Of a stretch of DNA of 64,000 nucleotides, positions 1 to 17,813 are shown piece after piece. Location of the stretch: assembly GCA_037176885.1 (NCBI GenBank), contig JAWWNJ010000113.1:372001-436000 (forward strand), in the 5' to 3' direction. The notes below the pieces were generated by a model. That model worked only from the letters and a program-made list of their open reading frames with translations. It made no database searches and was not told the DNA's origin. Both the position numbers and the translations under genes were made by a program. Within the stretch, counting starts at the first letter, position 1; each line of letters begins with the position of its first letter. Source of the stretch: Favolaschia claudopus (lineage: Eukaryota > Basidiomycota > Agaricomycetes > Agaricales > Mycenaceae).

Positions 1-2452
1 GCAGTGAAAAGAAACGGAGCGGGTCTTGGAACATATCTTGAGGAGAGGCGTGTCAGTATGGTCCACGAAGAGGAGAAAAGGTAAAGTCGACGCGCCATCT
101 GCCGGTGTGTCCATTGAACGAGGTGAAAGTATGTTGAATATTGCCAGACAGGTAGAAACGGGTGAAGATAAAACATAGGTGGCATGCCACCCAAAGCCGA
201 TTTGGAGTCCCCCCGAGCCAACTCAAGAGTTGGCTGAGAAGGGAACTTTCAATTGAGATTCACGAGTCCACGACATCGACCGGAAGAGTATGCATGAAAA
301 GTTTCAGGGAGGTATCCTTCTGCCATAGCCACGTACTGGTGCTGCAGTGGACCGTGGTGCGACTTGGCGAAAGTTAGACGGTGCAGGGGGAAGACAAAGA
401 GGGAATCAGTATATCAATGCTGCCGGGCCGAAAGCCTGGCTCAGTCACGCGTGACGATCAAGCTTGCCACTCACCACCAACATCCTCGAAGTACGACTAA
501 TCCACCATTGACACGCACCAAACTGACCGAGTCGATCTTACCCTTTAATGCTACCTCTGGCCCCACCCCGCCCGCGCCCCGCCGCTCCGCAAATCGCCCA
601 CGAACATACACAAATCCAAGCCCGTCGTTTCATTGTCAAATCCTCCTTCGAGTCAAGCATTTCTCAAGCAATCCCCAAGTCGCTTAGAGTCCCGGCCTCG
701 TCTCGCAACACCCGTTTCTCCAAGAACCCCTCTGTGCCTCAACCTCGACGTCCCAATTCCACGCCGGCTCTCCACCGCCGCTTGCTTGCTTGCACTGTCC
801 GTTTCCGAATCGGCTCCACCAGCCATCTACTCACACACAACGACGCCTCGATCGCAAGACTCACCTTCCCAACCCTTCACCTGTATCACCTTCAAGATCA
901 CTTCAAGCTCTCCCGTAGACTGTAGCGGCTTCCTAAGGCGTTGACACTGCTCCGCGGATTTGAGTAAGTACTGTACTGTATATTCCTTCTCCAAATTTAC
1001 AGCCTGTTTCAATTTTCAGCCAGGCTGGCAGCCACCGTAACGGTAAGCTGGTGACGGTTGATTAATGGAAGACTCAATCTCAACAACTTCCAGAATGAAT
1101 TACTTCGAGTTTAGACGTATCTATTCCCAGACAAGACCCTCTACTAACTGTGAGTCCGCTTCCAGGCTTCTTGACACGTTCATCTCCACTCCTTCCTGTC
1201 CACAGTTGTATGGGGACTCTTTTCACCTCTACGAGTCTGTGTTGCAGCTGAGGACAACTTCTGGACTTCAATCTCCCGCAGCCACAGACTATGGGTGAAG
1301 AAGTACAACAACCTCCGACCTTGTGTGCATTGGTGTGTTATATTCTGTTTGTATTCACGATTATTTATAACGACTTGACGATTTCTTGGGTTCTTTCTTT
1401 CGCTTAAACGGGTGCGTGTTTCTGAGGATACCTTTATATTGATTGAACACAACTACCGGAAACACGGGCTAAGTAACAGAATGGTGCGTAAGATCATATT
1501 TACCCAGAATGATTTTCGCTGAGATCAATCTGCACTTGATTAATCTTGGGCCAGCCTAAAGTGCCGAAAGTTTGTCACAAGGATCATGCGGTGGCGCAGG
1601 ATTATGTTGGTGCGGGATTATTTCGACGGAGGATTATGTTGGGGCGCAGGATTATATTGGGGCGCAGGATTATTTTGACGCAGGATTATATTGGGTGTAC
1701 TGGCGGTATTGTTCAGACAGGAGATTTTTTTGTCATAGGATTTAATCCCACCAAAGGGAAGATCGGTGGAGATTAAATTTTGTATTAGAGATCATCGTAC
1801 ATTATAATTCGCCAACGAGCAACACAGATTAACCTCAACTTTCGTCAAGTAGCAATGAGGATTAATCTGAAGGGGTGCAAACGATGGACGATTACTGACG
1901 ACTATGTTCAGACAACTATCTTCTCAACGATGCATCGCGCACTACTCGCCAGATGGTCAGGATTGATTACAATGCGTCTGGAGTGCAGTTGGTGAAAGAG
2001 TTCGGAGGGAAAATGGCCTCTGGGGTTGTGAATGTGGTGCGTCATGAACCCACATTATGTAACTTGGGCATTAGCCTTTGACGCAAGCTATCAGACTTCA
2101 CTGCAGCCAAATTTCTGGAATTATGAAGGCGATGTTGCTGTACGAAAATTCCCCTACGACCGTAAGCAGCGTCTCGTGTCATTCAATGCTTGGGTCCTGA
2201 CCTTTGTCACTACCAGCCCTTCATCCTTTCAACGACAGTGAGTACCATACATGCCCGTATCTCTCATTTTATTGAGCATAGCTTCAGCTGAGAGCATTGT
2301 TTGATTAACTAATTACGACGATGAGCAGGATACTATATACTGAGGTACCACGTTAGTGAGATGGGATACCGGGATACCGTCGACTGAATCAACTACAGTC
2401 GCACATTCGCCTAAAAACTACAGCAGTACCTGTGATACCAATCATCGACCTC
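1..2452. other. Left intergenic region, no gene recognised
   Basis: No open frame here resembles a family I recognise, and none has a convincing exon/intron pattern. The short frames between 160 and 1300 are proline/serine/arginine-rich translations of C-rich DNA. The only clear structure is a short tandem repeat at 1593-1695, listed separately. The right part is the 3' flank of the minus-strand carboxypeptidase. A diverged or species-specific gene cannot be excluded. Confidence 0.4.
1593..1695. repeat. Minisatellite of GCAGGATTAT units
   Basis: About six head-to-tail units of 15-19 bp share the core GGATTAT, usually as GGCGCAGGATTATNTTGG. Unit length and spacer sequence vary: the second and third units carry GCGGGATTATTTCGAC and GGAGGATTATGTTGG. 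This is a diverged minisatellite. It lies in non-coding DNA, and the open frame across it is only a by-product of the repeat. Confidence 0.75.
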
Positions 2453-5292
2453 TTAGTTAGACCATTTCGCGCTTGGAGAAGTGGGCATCGCAGTCGCAAT
2501 AAATTCCGACCAAGCAGCGATGGTGGCGCTCGGGGCAATTGTTGACGCACTGGTTGTCCCGGAGCCATAGAAGATAGCCAAGCCTCCTGGCATATAGTCG
2601 CCGGCCAGCGCAGGATCCTCGCCGCCAATGACGGTGCCGTTATCCACAAGCCCTGTCTGGTTTGACCCAAAGATGAAATCACGAGCAAAAACGAATGCCT
2701 GGTTTCATTTAGATTTTTGAGGGCCTACAAAAAGACAGGACTCACCGCTCCAGGAACGGAGCTCGGCACCAAATGGCCGGCACCACGGAAAAGTGCATAG
2801 GTCAGATTGCGCTCCTGGTGGATGATTCCAGCGAAGTCTCCATGGTCGTCCGAGAATGGGGTCGAGGGCTTCCTCGTGAATCCCTGCACACCTCCAAACG
2901 TCATATTCTGTGGGACCGAATATGAGTCACTGAGCATTGAATGTACATTAAAAGTAAACAAATGACCTGGATAACAGCTGCGACGATGGATTAAGTATGA
3001 ATTCACTTGGGCAGAAGCAAGATGAGCTCACGCACTTTCCGTTCCTCGATGCGCCACTATCGAGTCATCATTTCCAGAGTAAAACACAATTCCAACGCCG
3101 CTTGCTGATGCGTTAGCAGCGAGTTCGTCGAGGAACATCGTCGCTCTATAGTTTCTCGACGTCAGAGTCTTCAGAGTAAAATAACTAGACGGACTCGGGA
3201 CCTGAACGAAACAAGAACTCTGAGAAGTGAGTAGAAAGAAAAGCAATGACACGTACTTGGATCTTCGAATGTGTTTCCATTTGCGTCGCCGCCTGTAAAC
3301 AAGTGAGAATTTTCAACTTGAGACTCCCACCGAACAGAGCAAACCAAATGCAAAGGGGAAGTTAGAGAGCCAGTTCTTGGAAATCGGTGCATGAAGTGCC
3401 GCACGTGTTCTATTGTCTACACCCTCATTCAAAACGACATTCAGAAGGAGTTTTGATTTGCGCTTACCATTCAGAAACACGCCGGGGTCACTTGGAACCT
3501 TCGGGTTGAGTGCGTCTGGCGTATCATATTCCTGACAAGAAAAAAGCGCAAATTAGCAAGCAGCCGCAGTGTCACAGGAAACAGGTTACATTAAATGATT
3601 CGTAGCCCCCCGCATCTAAATGGCTATGAATATCGGTTACAAGCCAATACAAAATCGAACTCACTCCACGGGAAAGTGAAATTCACGGCATAGTCCATCA
3701 GCTCAAAGTAGAGGAAGCAGCCATACCAAGGGTCAATGGTACCGTTGGACCGACCAGCGAGATCTCTTTTCCATGCCTCCCGTTTTGCAAGCTGTGATTC
3801 CGAGTCCCGCTTGCTCAGATTCGCCTCTCCAAGGCGGGCAATATGTGTAGTAAATGCCTTACGCGAGAGTTTAGCACTGGCGATCGCAAAGTCAGATCCA
3901 AATGACGGATCATTGAGGGGCGGGAAGTGGCCGTTTTGCGGATAGGTGAGGTTCAGGTCATAGCCGCACAGATGTGTTCTGGGGACATTGCTTTCGATTA
4001 ACTCGCGTTTATTTAGAAAATGGCACGCCGAACGTACTGCATTTTGAAGTAGTCGAACACTTCTGGATCGTACCCAATGAGCTGCGGATAAGTTTCGATG
4101 ACATTCAACTGGAGAGGATGAAATTAGACGAAAGTTGAACGGAAATATAACACATGTTACCGTGGGCAGATCCTCAAAAAGTGCGTAGGAGCCCATCGTT
4201 CCATCACCAATGATCATTTTGCGAAGATTGACGGGTGGATTTGGCGTAGAGAATATTGTTTTAGTGATGTAGGGCTGCGATTACATTGAGTTGAACAAAT
4301 CAACTCAAAGGGGAGAGATTAAGAACACATACTATCTGGTAGTGTTTTTGATCGAGTTGAGAGTGGAAGATCAAAGCAGATATAGAAGAAGGTCGTACAT
4401 ATCTACCCGCGTAGGATTCTCCTGCAAGATACAAGGGCCGTTTGGCCAAGCTTGGGAATATTTTGACCATATTGGAGAGGAATTCCACCTGGCGTCAGTC
4501 AACAAGGAAGAAGTATACGAAGTCTGTTGAGAAAACAACTCACAAAGTCCCGTCCCATTTGATCTTGGTCTGGGACTGTCGGCGAAGGCCAATCAATTTG
4601 TAACGCTTTGCCGAGTAAACAGCAGAGCCTACCGTAGCCATTGGCATCAGACGTAGAGTATCCCGTACCCACTGGTTGATCGATCCAGACGGTATCCGCG
4701 AGTTTGTGCCAGCTGAAATTGTTTTGAACAATAGAGTAGGATCCTGTGACTTGCAGAGGACCGTTCTATGCCTTGTCAATTCATATGTCGAGGGACAGGA
4801 AAACGAACTGACTTCTGTCATCAGACCTATCATACTGGAGGAACCTGGACCGCCTGCGCTCGATACGTCGGTCTCAGTGTCTGTGTCTCAATGTCCGGGG
4901 TATGGGTGAAGGCTTACCATTAAGCCAGATCATCCACGGGTCGGTATCATTGGCTGAAGCTGGACGCGTCAAGCTGCCATTCTCCTTCTCAAATGCCCAA
5001 AAGAACAGTGTGGCATTCGGGTGGTCAGCGCGATTGACTCCGACGTTACCAGCAAAGCTACGAGCAATGGGTGCGGTGACGTTCGGAAGCGTGTCGGTGA
5101 CTTCGAAATCTATATCCAAAGTGAGCTCCTGAGCACGCAATAAGGAGACGTAAACTTCTTACATTTTTGCCAGTTCGGCCCAAATGGCGTCGAGGGAATC
5201 CCAGGATACGCATGAGGAAAGGTGCTTGGAGGCCCTTGCGCACTACCCTTGATAACAAAAGGCAAGATGGATAGAAAAGCGAGCGTCAGCAT
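2453..5292 (-). CDS. Serine carboxypeptidase, peptidase family S10
   Basis: This is a secreted or vacuolar serine carboxypeptidase that removes C-terminal residues from peptides. The catalytic serine lies in GESYAGRY (about 4410-4470), the aspartate probably in YSGNDDSIV (about 3060) and the histidine in GAGHLVP (about 2770), the usual S10 order. Other family motifs are DPWMIWLNG, the glycine/serine oxyanion region near 4830, and WIDQPVGTGYS. An N-terminal hydrophobic signal peptide starts MLTLAFLSILPFV. A methionine 19 codons upstream (5349) is also in frame, but the inner start at 5292 puts the signal at the N-terminus. The gene is split by many short introns, with exons recognisable in all three minus frames. 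The body carries several N-glycosylation sequons. Individual exon borders were not all resolved. No inactivating change was seen. Confidence 0.88.
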
Positions 5293-5349
5293 CCTGCAAG
5301 TAGCGGGAATGAGTTGGAATCTGTTCAGAATTCGGGAATGTTTGTCCAT

Positions 5350-9658
<4,309 letters not shown>

Positions 9659-9865
9659 ATTTGATAGAGTATCAAACTCAATGGGAAGGGTCTTATATCG
9701 TGTAAAACATTATTATGTGAAACAACAAAATTCTGTGCGTTTGCTAGGGATAAGTTTAATCGCTTTAAGCTCATTGAAGTTTCAACCGTGTGAATATTCA
9801 CCCAATGTATCACGATACTAGCAGTGGATTTCATACAAGTTGTACGGTCAACAGAATATATGAAT

Positions 9866-10898
9866 TTAGCCCTGGAAGGCGTGGTAGTTATCGAGCGGCG
9901 AGACGTGCTCGATGAGCTTCCAGATCGCATCAATCTTGGCGTTAGCCTTCTCTCCAACACTGCCCTTCTTGAGCCACCCCAGGGTCTGGGGAATCTGTGC
10001 GTGCTTGCTGCACCCAAAGATCACCGCATCCCCATACTTGGAGTCCAGCGCCGAATCAAACGCCACCCAACGATACGCCAATTCTGCACGACTGCATCCC
10101 GCCTCCTCCGCTGCCTCTCCCCACAAATCCAGCGCCTTATAAAATTCCGGCTTATTGTAGAGCGGACCATACAATTTCTCCAATGCATCGTCCGTCCCGA
10201 AACGCCCTGCGTCAGCACCTTTGGCCTTCATCTGCGCGGTGGTTTTGGTGAGGAGCCCGCCGGCGATGGGGCTGTATGCGTAGATGGACAGGTTGAGTTT
10301 ACGGAGGGTGGGGACGAGCTCTGTCTCCTGTTTGCGGGCGACGGCGTTGTAATTGGCTTGGTAGACGCTGGGGAGGGGGTAGCCTTTAGCTTTGCAGATT
10401 TCGTAGACGCGCTCGACGTCGGAGGCTTTAAAGTTACTGAGGCCGAAGCGCTTGAAGTAGCCCGCCTTGTACGCGTCGTTGATGCCCTTTAGCTGGTCCT
10501 CGAGGTCGAGGGATGGGTCGGGCGCGTGGATATAAAATATGTCAAGCTGCGATGGGTTGTTAAGCTTTCGAAATGCGGTCCAGATGAATTTCAGCACGTA
10601 CGCTTTTCACTTTGAGACGCTCCACCGACTCCTTCGCGTGCTGCAGAATCTCTGCTCCAGTACTCGTACCGGGAACGAACCCACCCGGCGTCTTGCTGTC
10701 GATGATGAATCGGTCGCCCGCTTTCGTTTTGCCCATCCATTCTTCCGAGGGGCCGTAAAGACGTGCGGTATCGATGGTATCACAGCCGCCCTCCTCGAGG
10801 AGCTGGTAGACCTTCTGGATGCTCTCTTCGTCGGGGAAGTATTGACCGGGGCCGATGGGGAAGCCACCGAAGACGGCCTTGACAGGGGTAGGAGACAT
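9866..10898 (-). CDS. Aldo-keto reductase, AKR7/aflatoxin-aldehyde-reductase type (copy 1)
   Basis: This is a predicted NADPH-dependent cytosolic aldehyde reductase of 325 residues, the usual AKR length. There are two exons, 10898-10602 and 10546-9866, with a 55-nt intron starting GTACGT. The catalytic tetrad is visible: Asp and Tyr in DTARLYG, Lys in IDSKTPGG and His in FYIHAPD. FGLSNFKASDVERVY, YSPIAGGLLTK and ELAYRWVAFDS are typical of the AKR7-like clade. It is closely similar to the copies at 24953 and 26548, with the intron at the same codon position, so the three share a recent ancestor. The physiological substrate cannot be told from sequence. Confidence 0.92.
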
Positions 10899-11813
10899 GG
10901 CGAGGAAAGTACAGGAAGGACTCCGTTCGAAGTGGGTTGTTTGAGGATGGGATAAGGGAAATCCGATAGGGGAACTTATAGGGCTTGCTTCCGTCTCCGC
11001 GCTTGGGCTGGCTGATTAATGCAGTGTGAGACCCCTACTTACCAAGCGATCTTCATTCCTTCCAATTATGCATCAGTAAGCAACATCACAATGCAAAATA
11101 TTCCACTCGGGAATCCAGTCTGCGTCGTTTTGAAGAAAATCGCATTTCGTTCTGACAGGAGGGTTGCAGGAGGGGAGTCTAAGACTCCAACGCCATCGCT
11201 GATGGATTATCCGTATTGGCTCGGCTCCTTGCGCCGAATGGACGGCACAGACTTCGCTTACTCAGGTTCAACATGTCATCTCATTTTGATCGTATTCCAC
11301 CGATTGATGTGAGCCGTTTATTCTGGCGGACAACTACTCCCTGACTTCGATTGGTGCTGATACAAAAATGAACATAGTCGTTCGTATTGGTAAGTTTGAA
11401 TGCGGGCGCGAGAAAAGAAGTTGACTCCAACATTGATCACCGGCGATTGCCGGTGGCTGTTGTTCTTCCAGCCTTTACCACGACGTCTCGCAACCCGCAA
11501 AGTTCTCTGCTGGACTGTGAACCTCGATAGTATAATTTCAGGCATATACAAGAGGTACATACTCGGGCTCCTTTTCATGCTGGATCACAGCTTTTTTGAA
11601 CGCATAACGGTTGAACGAAAATTTACTTGTAGCCCTTCGTGAAGTTCGATAAGCAGTTCGATCATACTCAGCACCCTCACCGCAGACCGCATCATGTTAG
11701 CAGAAACCGGGTTCCATATTGGAGCTGCGGCGCTAGCCATGTAGTCTTCGAGATTCGAGAAATCGGCTGTTCTAGCTCACCTCAACAACGCCTACTATAG
11801 GCCACACTGGCAC

Positions 11814-12000
11814 ATGATTCAGACCCAATTTTGTGGGAAATGGCGGCAAGTCGCCTTCGCTACCCCCCAGCTTTGGCACGCACTCTTTTTGCTCTCGGAT
11901 ATCTTGCCGTCTCAAGCGTTGCCAGCCGGAATGTGGCTCAGCGGAGCCGGTTTAGTAACTGCTCGCTCTGGCAAAGTTGGCGTCAACGATAAAACGTCTG
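11814..12000 (+). pseudogene. Relic of an F-box protein gene (possible)
   Basis: The frame contains WRQVAFATPQLWHALF followed by GMWLSGAGLVTARSG. This resembles the end of the Agaricomycete F-box region (usual form: CrxWRxIALSTPxLW, then WLxRSGxxPL). No F-box start and no downstream leucine-rich part can be joined to it without stops, so I read it as a decayed fragment. The match rests on one short motif. Confidence 0.35.
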
Positions 12001-15000
12001 GTCCACTGGAGACCGTCCTCGAGGCCCCGAACTCCTGGCGACCGAACGACAAAACAAAAGATGTGATCGGCTACATAGGAACTCGTTCCGAGTCTTCATT
12101 CTTTGTCTCCGTGCCGCAGTGGGTACCCAAAAGTTATTGAAAAGTCCGTTCAATGTTCTAATTCATTTGGCAGGTCCGTGACGTCGGATGTTTTCCCCGT
12201 ATTATCTTCCGTTGGAGACTGGCAGTTGTCGAAATGAAAGATAATCTGTTGGCTTCAAGTTGCCGCTGAGGAGCACACACAAAAATAATATCCTGGCATA
12301 GCCTGAGTGGCCCTGAGATGACCTCGCGATGGAATAACGACTTGGAGGGGAGGGTTACTCGTATTCATACTTTTTCCACTGTTGTCCTCCGAGAAATCAA
12401 AGCTTACGCGCTCTTACAGACAATCAATGTTTGCTTCGCGGTTAACACGACATTTTGTTTCCCCTAATCAAATACAACGGGATTGCATGAATACCAGACG
12501 ACAGCCACAAGCGAAATCGTATCACACAAACGTAGGTGGTTGAGCTTTTTCGTGACACACGGTACTAATAGCGATCAGTCCCCTTGAGCTGCATTAAAAT
12601 CTCTGTCCTGGGTCAACGAATGAGACTCTGTGGATGCCAATCTAAACTTCGAACATAAGTATATCCATTTGAGGTAAATCCCGCACCTATACGCCGACTG
12701 AAGTTCCACTCTACTGTACTTGATCGGCCGCACCGCCCTGAAGGCTGTCAGAGGAATTCGAAAATTCCCTCAATTCAGGTGAACTATGTAGGTTGAGCCG
12801 ATTCAACCTTCTGTTGAGTCATTGTAATTGTTATGACGCCGCGGCCGCGAGGCTGTCAAAGACGTTGTTACGACAGTCATGCTTACATTGTACAACTCTC
12901 AAACTCTTGTAAGTTGTATGTTTGGCTCCCATTTTTCCGTAGCCTCTATAGTTTGGAGTCGTGCTCACACGACACGTTGAATCTAATAATAATAAGGCAA
13001 GGGTCCCACGCGGGGTACTTACTGCCTACTTACTCTGAGTTCTTCAAAAGTTCGACAGTTCAAACCTGATGAGTGTTGCACAGGAATCGGTCGATATAAA
13101 TGTGTGCAGGCACCACTGACCACTGGCAGCTTCTTCAGTATGATGATCAGTCCTTGTGTGCGATGAGCTTGATATCGATATCTACCTAATTCAACATGAG
13201 AGTTGAGTTGAACTAGGCTTTGGTAACTATGTGTTCGACGATCATTTGTGGGTGATACATCAGTTGGCGACGATGGAATGGCAGGCTGATAAGATAAGGC
13301 GCCAACCGTGTTAGTCGCACCAGCGCCCTAACAGTACTGCAAGTATTCAAGTTTTCGGTAAATTTCTTGGACTCACCTTTTCAGCTAATAATCTGTACTT
13401 GTAGGATATTTTGGCTCATCGTCGCTAGGCTCTCCCATTGGACGGCCCGGGAATGGGTTCCGAAGGGGAGTGGGGCGCGCAGTCATCGACATGGATGATG
13501 ATTTACTTGGCGGCGTCGTCACCGAACATTTGAAATGCCGCCTGAACCTGCAGCCTCAGGTGCAACCAACTTCGCGATCGCGATCTTGACCGTGATTGAG
13601 CTAGAATCGGGGGCCTCGAGACAAGATTCAAAGATCGTTTCTTACCAGGAGGAGAGACACCATACTACAGTACTTTTTCACGCGTCTCATATCCGGAGAT
13701 TGTTTCTCTGGTATTTATTCCATCGAAGCGCTGAACGGCGTTGCCGAAACAATTCATTGGGTATGCATGGTACTAGCACTGCCTTGATGTTGCGCTTATC
13801 CGCTTACCATTGGAAGACAGGTCGAGGGGATAGTTGACCGTGCGGCTTGCGTTCATATTATCAATGCCGGCGCCTTCAAAGGCCGTCGCTGACTCGCGTT
13901 CAGAGGGTGTAGGCATCTACGTACTTACACATCAAAACTGGATTGAAGAAAATAACTTCAAAACCTGGTAAGCCCTCGAACATTTATTGAACGTCAGTGC
14001 ATGACTCATGGTTGGATCTGCGCATGTAGACGGAGAATTCAATTTTGAGTGTCTCCGAGTCATGGCAATGGAGTGCAAATCCTTTACGGAACAACACTTC
14101 CGAACTAGAGAACCCATCACCCGGAATACACTCGGAACTAAACATGTTCGGAATCAATTCAGACTTTCCCACGGTTGATGATCGGCAGGGACGCTGTATC
14201 GGCAAGAGACGAGCGGAGTGCACTCCATGAAAGAGGTACAATTCTATGAACGAGCTCCGGAACATCGGGCAGCAACTGGACCTGTCTGAGAAGACGACGA
14301 CTTGACAATCACTCCGTTGCAAAGAAGGTCCCTGAGAATTGAGTGGGAGTCCAACGGGCTCAACCGCGATTTGCGTCATATCGGCCTAATCTCAATCTGT
14401 GACACAGCTTTTTGTGCCTAGATGGGGTTGCGTACACATGGGGAGACGTCCAAAAGCGACTGAAGGCATGCAAATCCTGGCGAAGAAACCGGAACCTTGC
14501 TCTGGACGGCTAACCATACAGGCTTTCGGAGCAAATGGGTCAGATATACGTGTGTCGCTAATTGTTTGCGCAAGAGTACTTTTTCAATGGGTTCAATGAG
14601 CAGCTGCAGTAGGAGCAGCTTGGGTAAACGGAACGGCGGTATATTATCTGATTGGCATTTCCGAATTGGGAAAACGCCGCGGGTGAGACCGTCCCCCAAT
14701 TAGGTTGATGCCGTCAGGCAACCGTATTGTCGTCGCCGTCTTCTGCACACTTCCGAGAACACCGTTCGTCGACTAGAAAGGCCCCTCTCAGTTGAATGTT
14801 GATCATGGATTGGAGAGGACAGTTCCAGTTGAGTCGTAGGCAAGACCACAGACATTAGAGTGAGAGGCTTTTCACTCAGACGAGGTGAGATCATGATGGG
14901 CCATGGTGAAGAGTAAGAAAGAAGCGTGGGCAAGCGGAAAGGACGGATATGCGGATATTGTAAGTAATGTTGTGTACGCCACTCCACTGTCTCCAGGCTC

Positions 15001-15217
15001 AACGCCAGGTTCCAGACCATCTCTACAGATGCGATGGAGGGAAGAGACAAACAAATCTCGGCAGCAAGAGCGACAGATGTCAATGACTAATCGATTTCCA
15101 AATCTCCTGTAGCCGAATTCTCCCAGGTTTCATGCCGCTACAAAAGGTAGGTGGCGTTCGAAGCGGAAGTGTATATAGCTTCCTGACCTGCACGATCCAC
15201 GTTCCCGCCCTGTTATA
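12001..15217. other. Gene-poor intergenic stretch, no gene recognised
   Basis: About 3.2 kb with no family I recognise on either strand. Frames of 60-130 codons (for example 13984-14379 minus and 14700-15083 minus) lack motifs and splice patterns. Much of it may be decayed gene sequence, given the F-box-like relic just upstream. The right end contains the promoter of the Zn2Cys6 gene at 15218. Confidence 0.35.
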
Positions 15218-17446
15218 ATGCCCCCAGTACAAAGCGATAAAGCGAAGAAACCGCCGGCTTGCGATGCTTGCAAGGTTTGCCTCCGCAAAGCTCCGACACA
15301 ATTTTCCATTTCACGCGGTTTCTGTAGGCTCGTCGCGTTCTTTGCCATCCTCAACCCAACGGCGCGCCTTGTCCCCGCTGCGTCGAAAAAAATCAAATGT
15401 AAGCTTTTGAGCGATGTCCCTTATAAGCTTTCACATCTCTCTAGATGCTTGACCACGCCGGTTCCTCGAGGCCGTCCTCGAAAAAATCCTCTTCCCGGCG
15501 CTCCCGCCCAATCTCCAACGCCCCCTCAATCTCGCGCGAAATCCCGAACCACACCCTCCCCGCCTTTACCCGTCGAACCCATATACAAAACCTCGTCCTC
15601 ATGCCCACCACTCACCCCTGAATTTGTCGCGCATTGCTTTGAAGGTGCGTCCGCACTCCATCCCATCATTTTTTGCCGCGAGATTTACAACTTGCTTGCT
15701 TGATTCAGCCCTACAATACACCCCTCAATACACTCATCCGCTCATTACAACGTGTTCCATCAAGATGGACATCCGCGCCGTCTCATATCAGCTCCATCTC
15801 TTACCTCCACAGTCCCGCGTCCTCGCACTCTGCATAATATGCTGTGCCGCCCTCACCTCGTTCCATCCTTCCGTGCTCGGGGATGGCCCACGTCCTCAAT
15901 CATTCCTCGACGATGACTTCTTCACACCCTCCAATGTGGATCTTGTGGGATGCGGTGTGAGGCGAGCGGCGGCATATCGTGCCCTTCGAATCGAGGCCCT
16001 CAAAGCCGCATGGGAGATCGGCATAATTCTCCAACCGTCGAATGAGAACGCCGCTTCATGTTATCTCCTGGACCTTCTCGAGCATTGTATGTTGCGCTTT
16101 GCTTCTCCCGTTCCCGTTCCGTGAAACTCACCTTATTGTTATTCGTCGCGCAGGTGATTTCTCGGGGATCTCCCGACCATGGGCGAACGCCTACATGTCG
16201 CATGTACGCGCTCTTGCACCGATATGGCGAGCTTCAAATGCCTTCACTGCATCGGATGGGGCTCATTGGGTGGGATATCTGGTGCGTGGCTATCCAGAGG
16301 GTTCTCAATATACTCTAACTCTAACTCTATATAGATGGGCGACTCATTGATAGCGGTAACTAGCAGGACGCCGATGCTGGTGTATGTGTCCCATTCTAAT
16401 TGTCCCAACTGCTCTGTGAACGTTTCGTGTCCCTCAGCACGCCTAACGATCAGCTCCTTCTTTGTGGACCCTCCCCACCCTCTCTCGAGGCTTTGATTGC
16501 CTCGCTTTCAAAATCCACCTCTATCTCCCTGTTGTGGTCATCTTTTACTTCATGTTCGTTTTCATGTTTTCGCTCTTTCTATGTGTTTTCATCCGTTTGT
16601 AGTCTTGTACCATATCGTTAACTACGCGCGTCAACTCATAGAGACGATATCCGGAGGTGCGCTTTGTTGATTTTCTCGTTACTTGATACTAACTTAACCA
16701 ACTCTCTCTGAATCTCAGACTACGCGCGTCTGAGCCCTCTCTCCGAATCCGCCGTCCTCAACTTCCTATCATCTCTCTCGCTCATGCACTCGGTCCTCGC
16801 GCTCCTTCTAGACCACGTTGATCGCGTTATCGCCAACAACGACCAGACTTCGCCCTTCGTCCTCGAGGACACCGCCCGCACCTGCGCGTACGGAGCGATC
16901 TTCGGCTTCAGCGGTCTCGTTCAGCCATTCTACCGCGAGCTCAAATATCGCGAGGCCAGCGAGGCCGGCTCGCAAAATCAGTCTACGTATGATCGCTTCA
17001 GATTTTTGCATGCCCAGGCGCACGAGATGGCCATCCTCGGCGCACGGCAAATAGCTCGCGGCATTCGGTACCTACCGAAAGGTCATTTTACGCCCGTGCA
17101 TTGGAGCTGTATCTTTGGATGGGCGGAATTTTGTGTAGAGGAGATGGAGTCGGGTGCGCCACCTTCTTCTGATTTCATTCATGATTTAGAGACGTGCGTT
17201 TATGAATTTTTCATCCCTGTTATCCGTGTACTCATTTCTGAATATAGACTGGGCAATGAGCTAAAACACATGGGCTACTCGCTCGAAAACGCGTCGACGC
17301 CGCATTCACAGGCGTTACTGGACCGCCTTCAAAGCCATGTAAGCCGGTCGCTCGTCGACATGTTCCTCCCGCCCGAGCTACCGCTGGAGGGTACGTGGTT
17401 GGGGGCTGGGCCTATGACCCATGGATCCATGGTCTTTGCGTGTTGA
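15218..17446 (+). CDS. Zn2Cys6 fungal transcription factor (tandem paralog 1)
   Basis: This is a nuclear DNA-binding regulator. The zinc cluster is at the extreme N-terminus and is assembled from three exons. The first ends PACDACK; after an intron with a GT donor the second gives ARRVLCHPQPNGAPCPRC; the third supplies the sixth cysteine. The spacing is C-x2-C-x6-C-x8-C-x2-C-x6-C. A basic linker RGRPRKNP follows, then TPEFVAHCFEG, then the middle homology region (LPPQSRVLALCIICC, RPQSFLDDDFF, SNENAASCYLLDLLEH, RPWANAYMSHVRALAP). The C-terminal half continues to 17446 through short introns, and all joins were checked against paralog 2. No stop or frameshift was found. The target genes are unknown. 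The neighbour at 18790 is a tandem duplicate in the same orientation. Confidence 0.85.
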
Positions 17447-17813
17447 CCCTTTCCCTTCATATAGTATCCTCCTGGCCCGCGCCGTATGTCGACGACCACT
17501 AGACTTGACACACCCGCACGTATTGCTCATTCATTCTTCCTTGGTGTATCTACGACCCGTAAATATTCACTCAACTCAATCACTTGTACATACAATAGCC
17601 AATATGTAATCTTGTCCTGTATTCTTTCAGTCATGTACTTCTGCGCGATGGACGTTGTTTAAACAATACGAAAACAGACTTGACAACCCGTTGCCCATTA
17701 AGATTTCTCCAGATTTCTCCAACTGCGCTCAGTCCGGTATCACTGACATTTTCGGTCTGTCGGCTATTTTCACGGTTGCTGTTGCGGGACTGCTGCAAAC
17801 TGAGTTGTCTTCT
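17447..17813. other. Spacer between transcription-factor gene and MITE
   Basis: This is the 3' flank of the first Zn2Cys6 gene. It holds no gene and ends with TGTCTTCT (17806-17813), the left copy of the target-site duplication of the element that follows. Confidence 0.5.
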
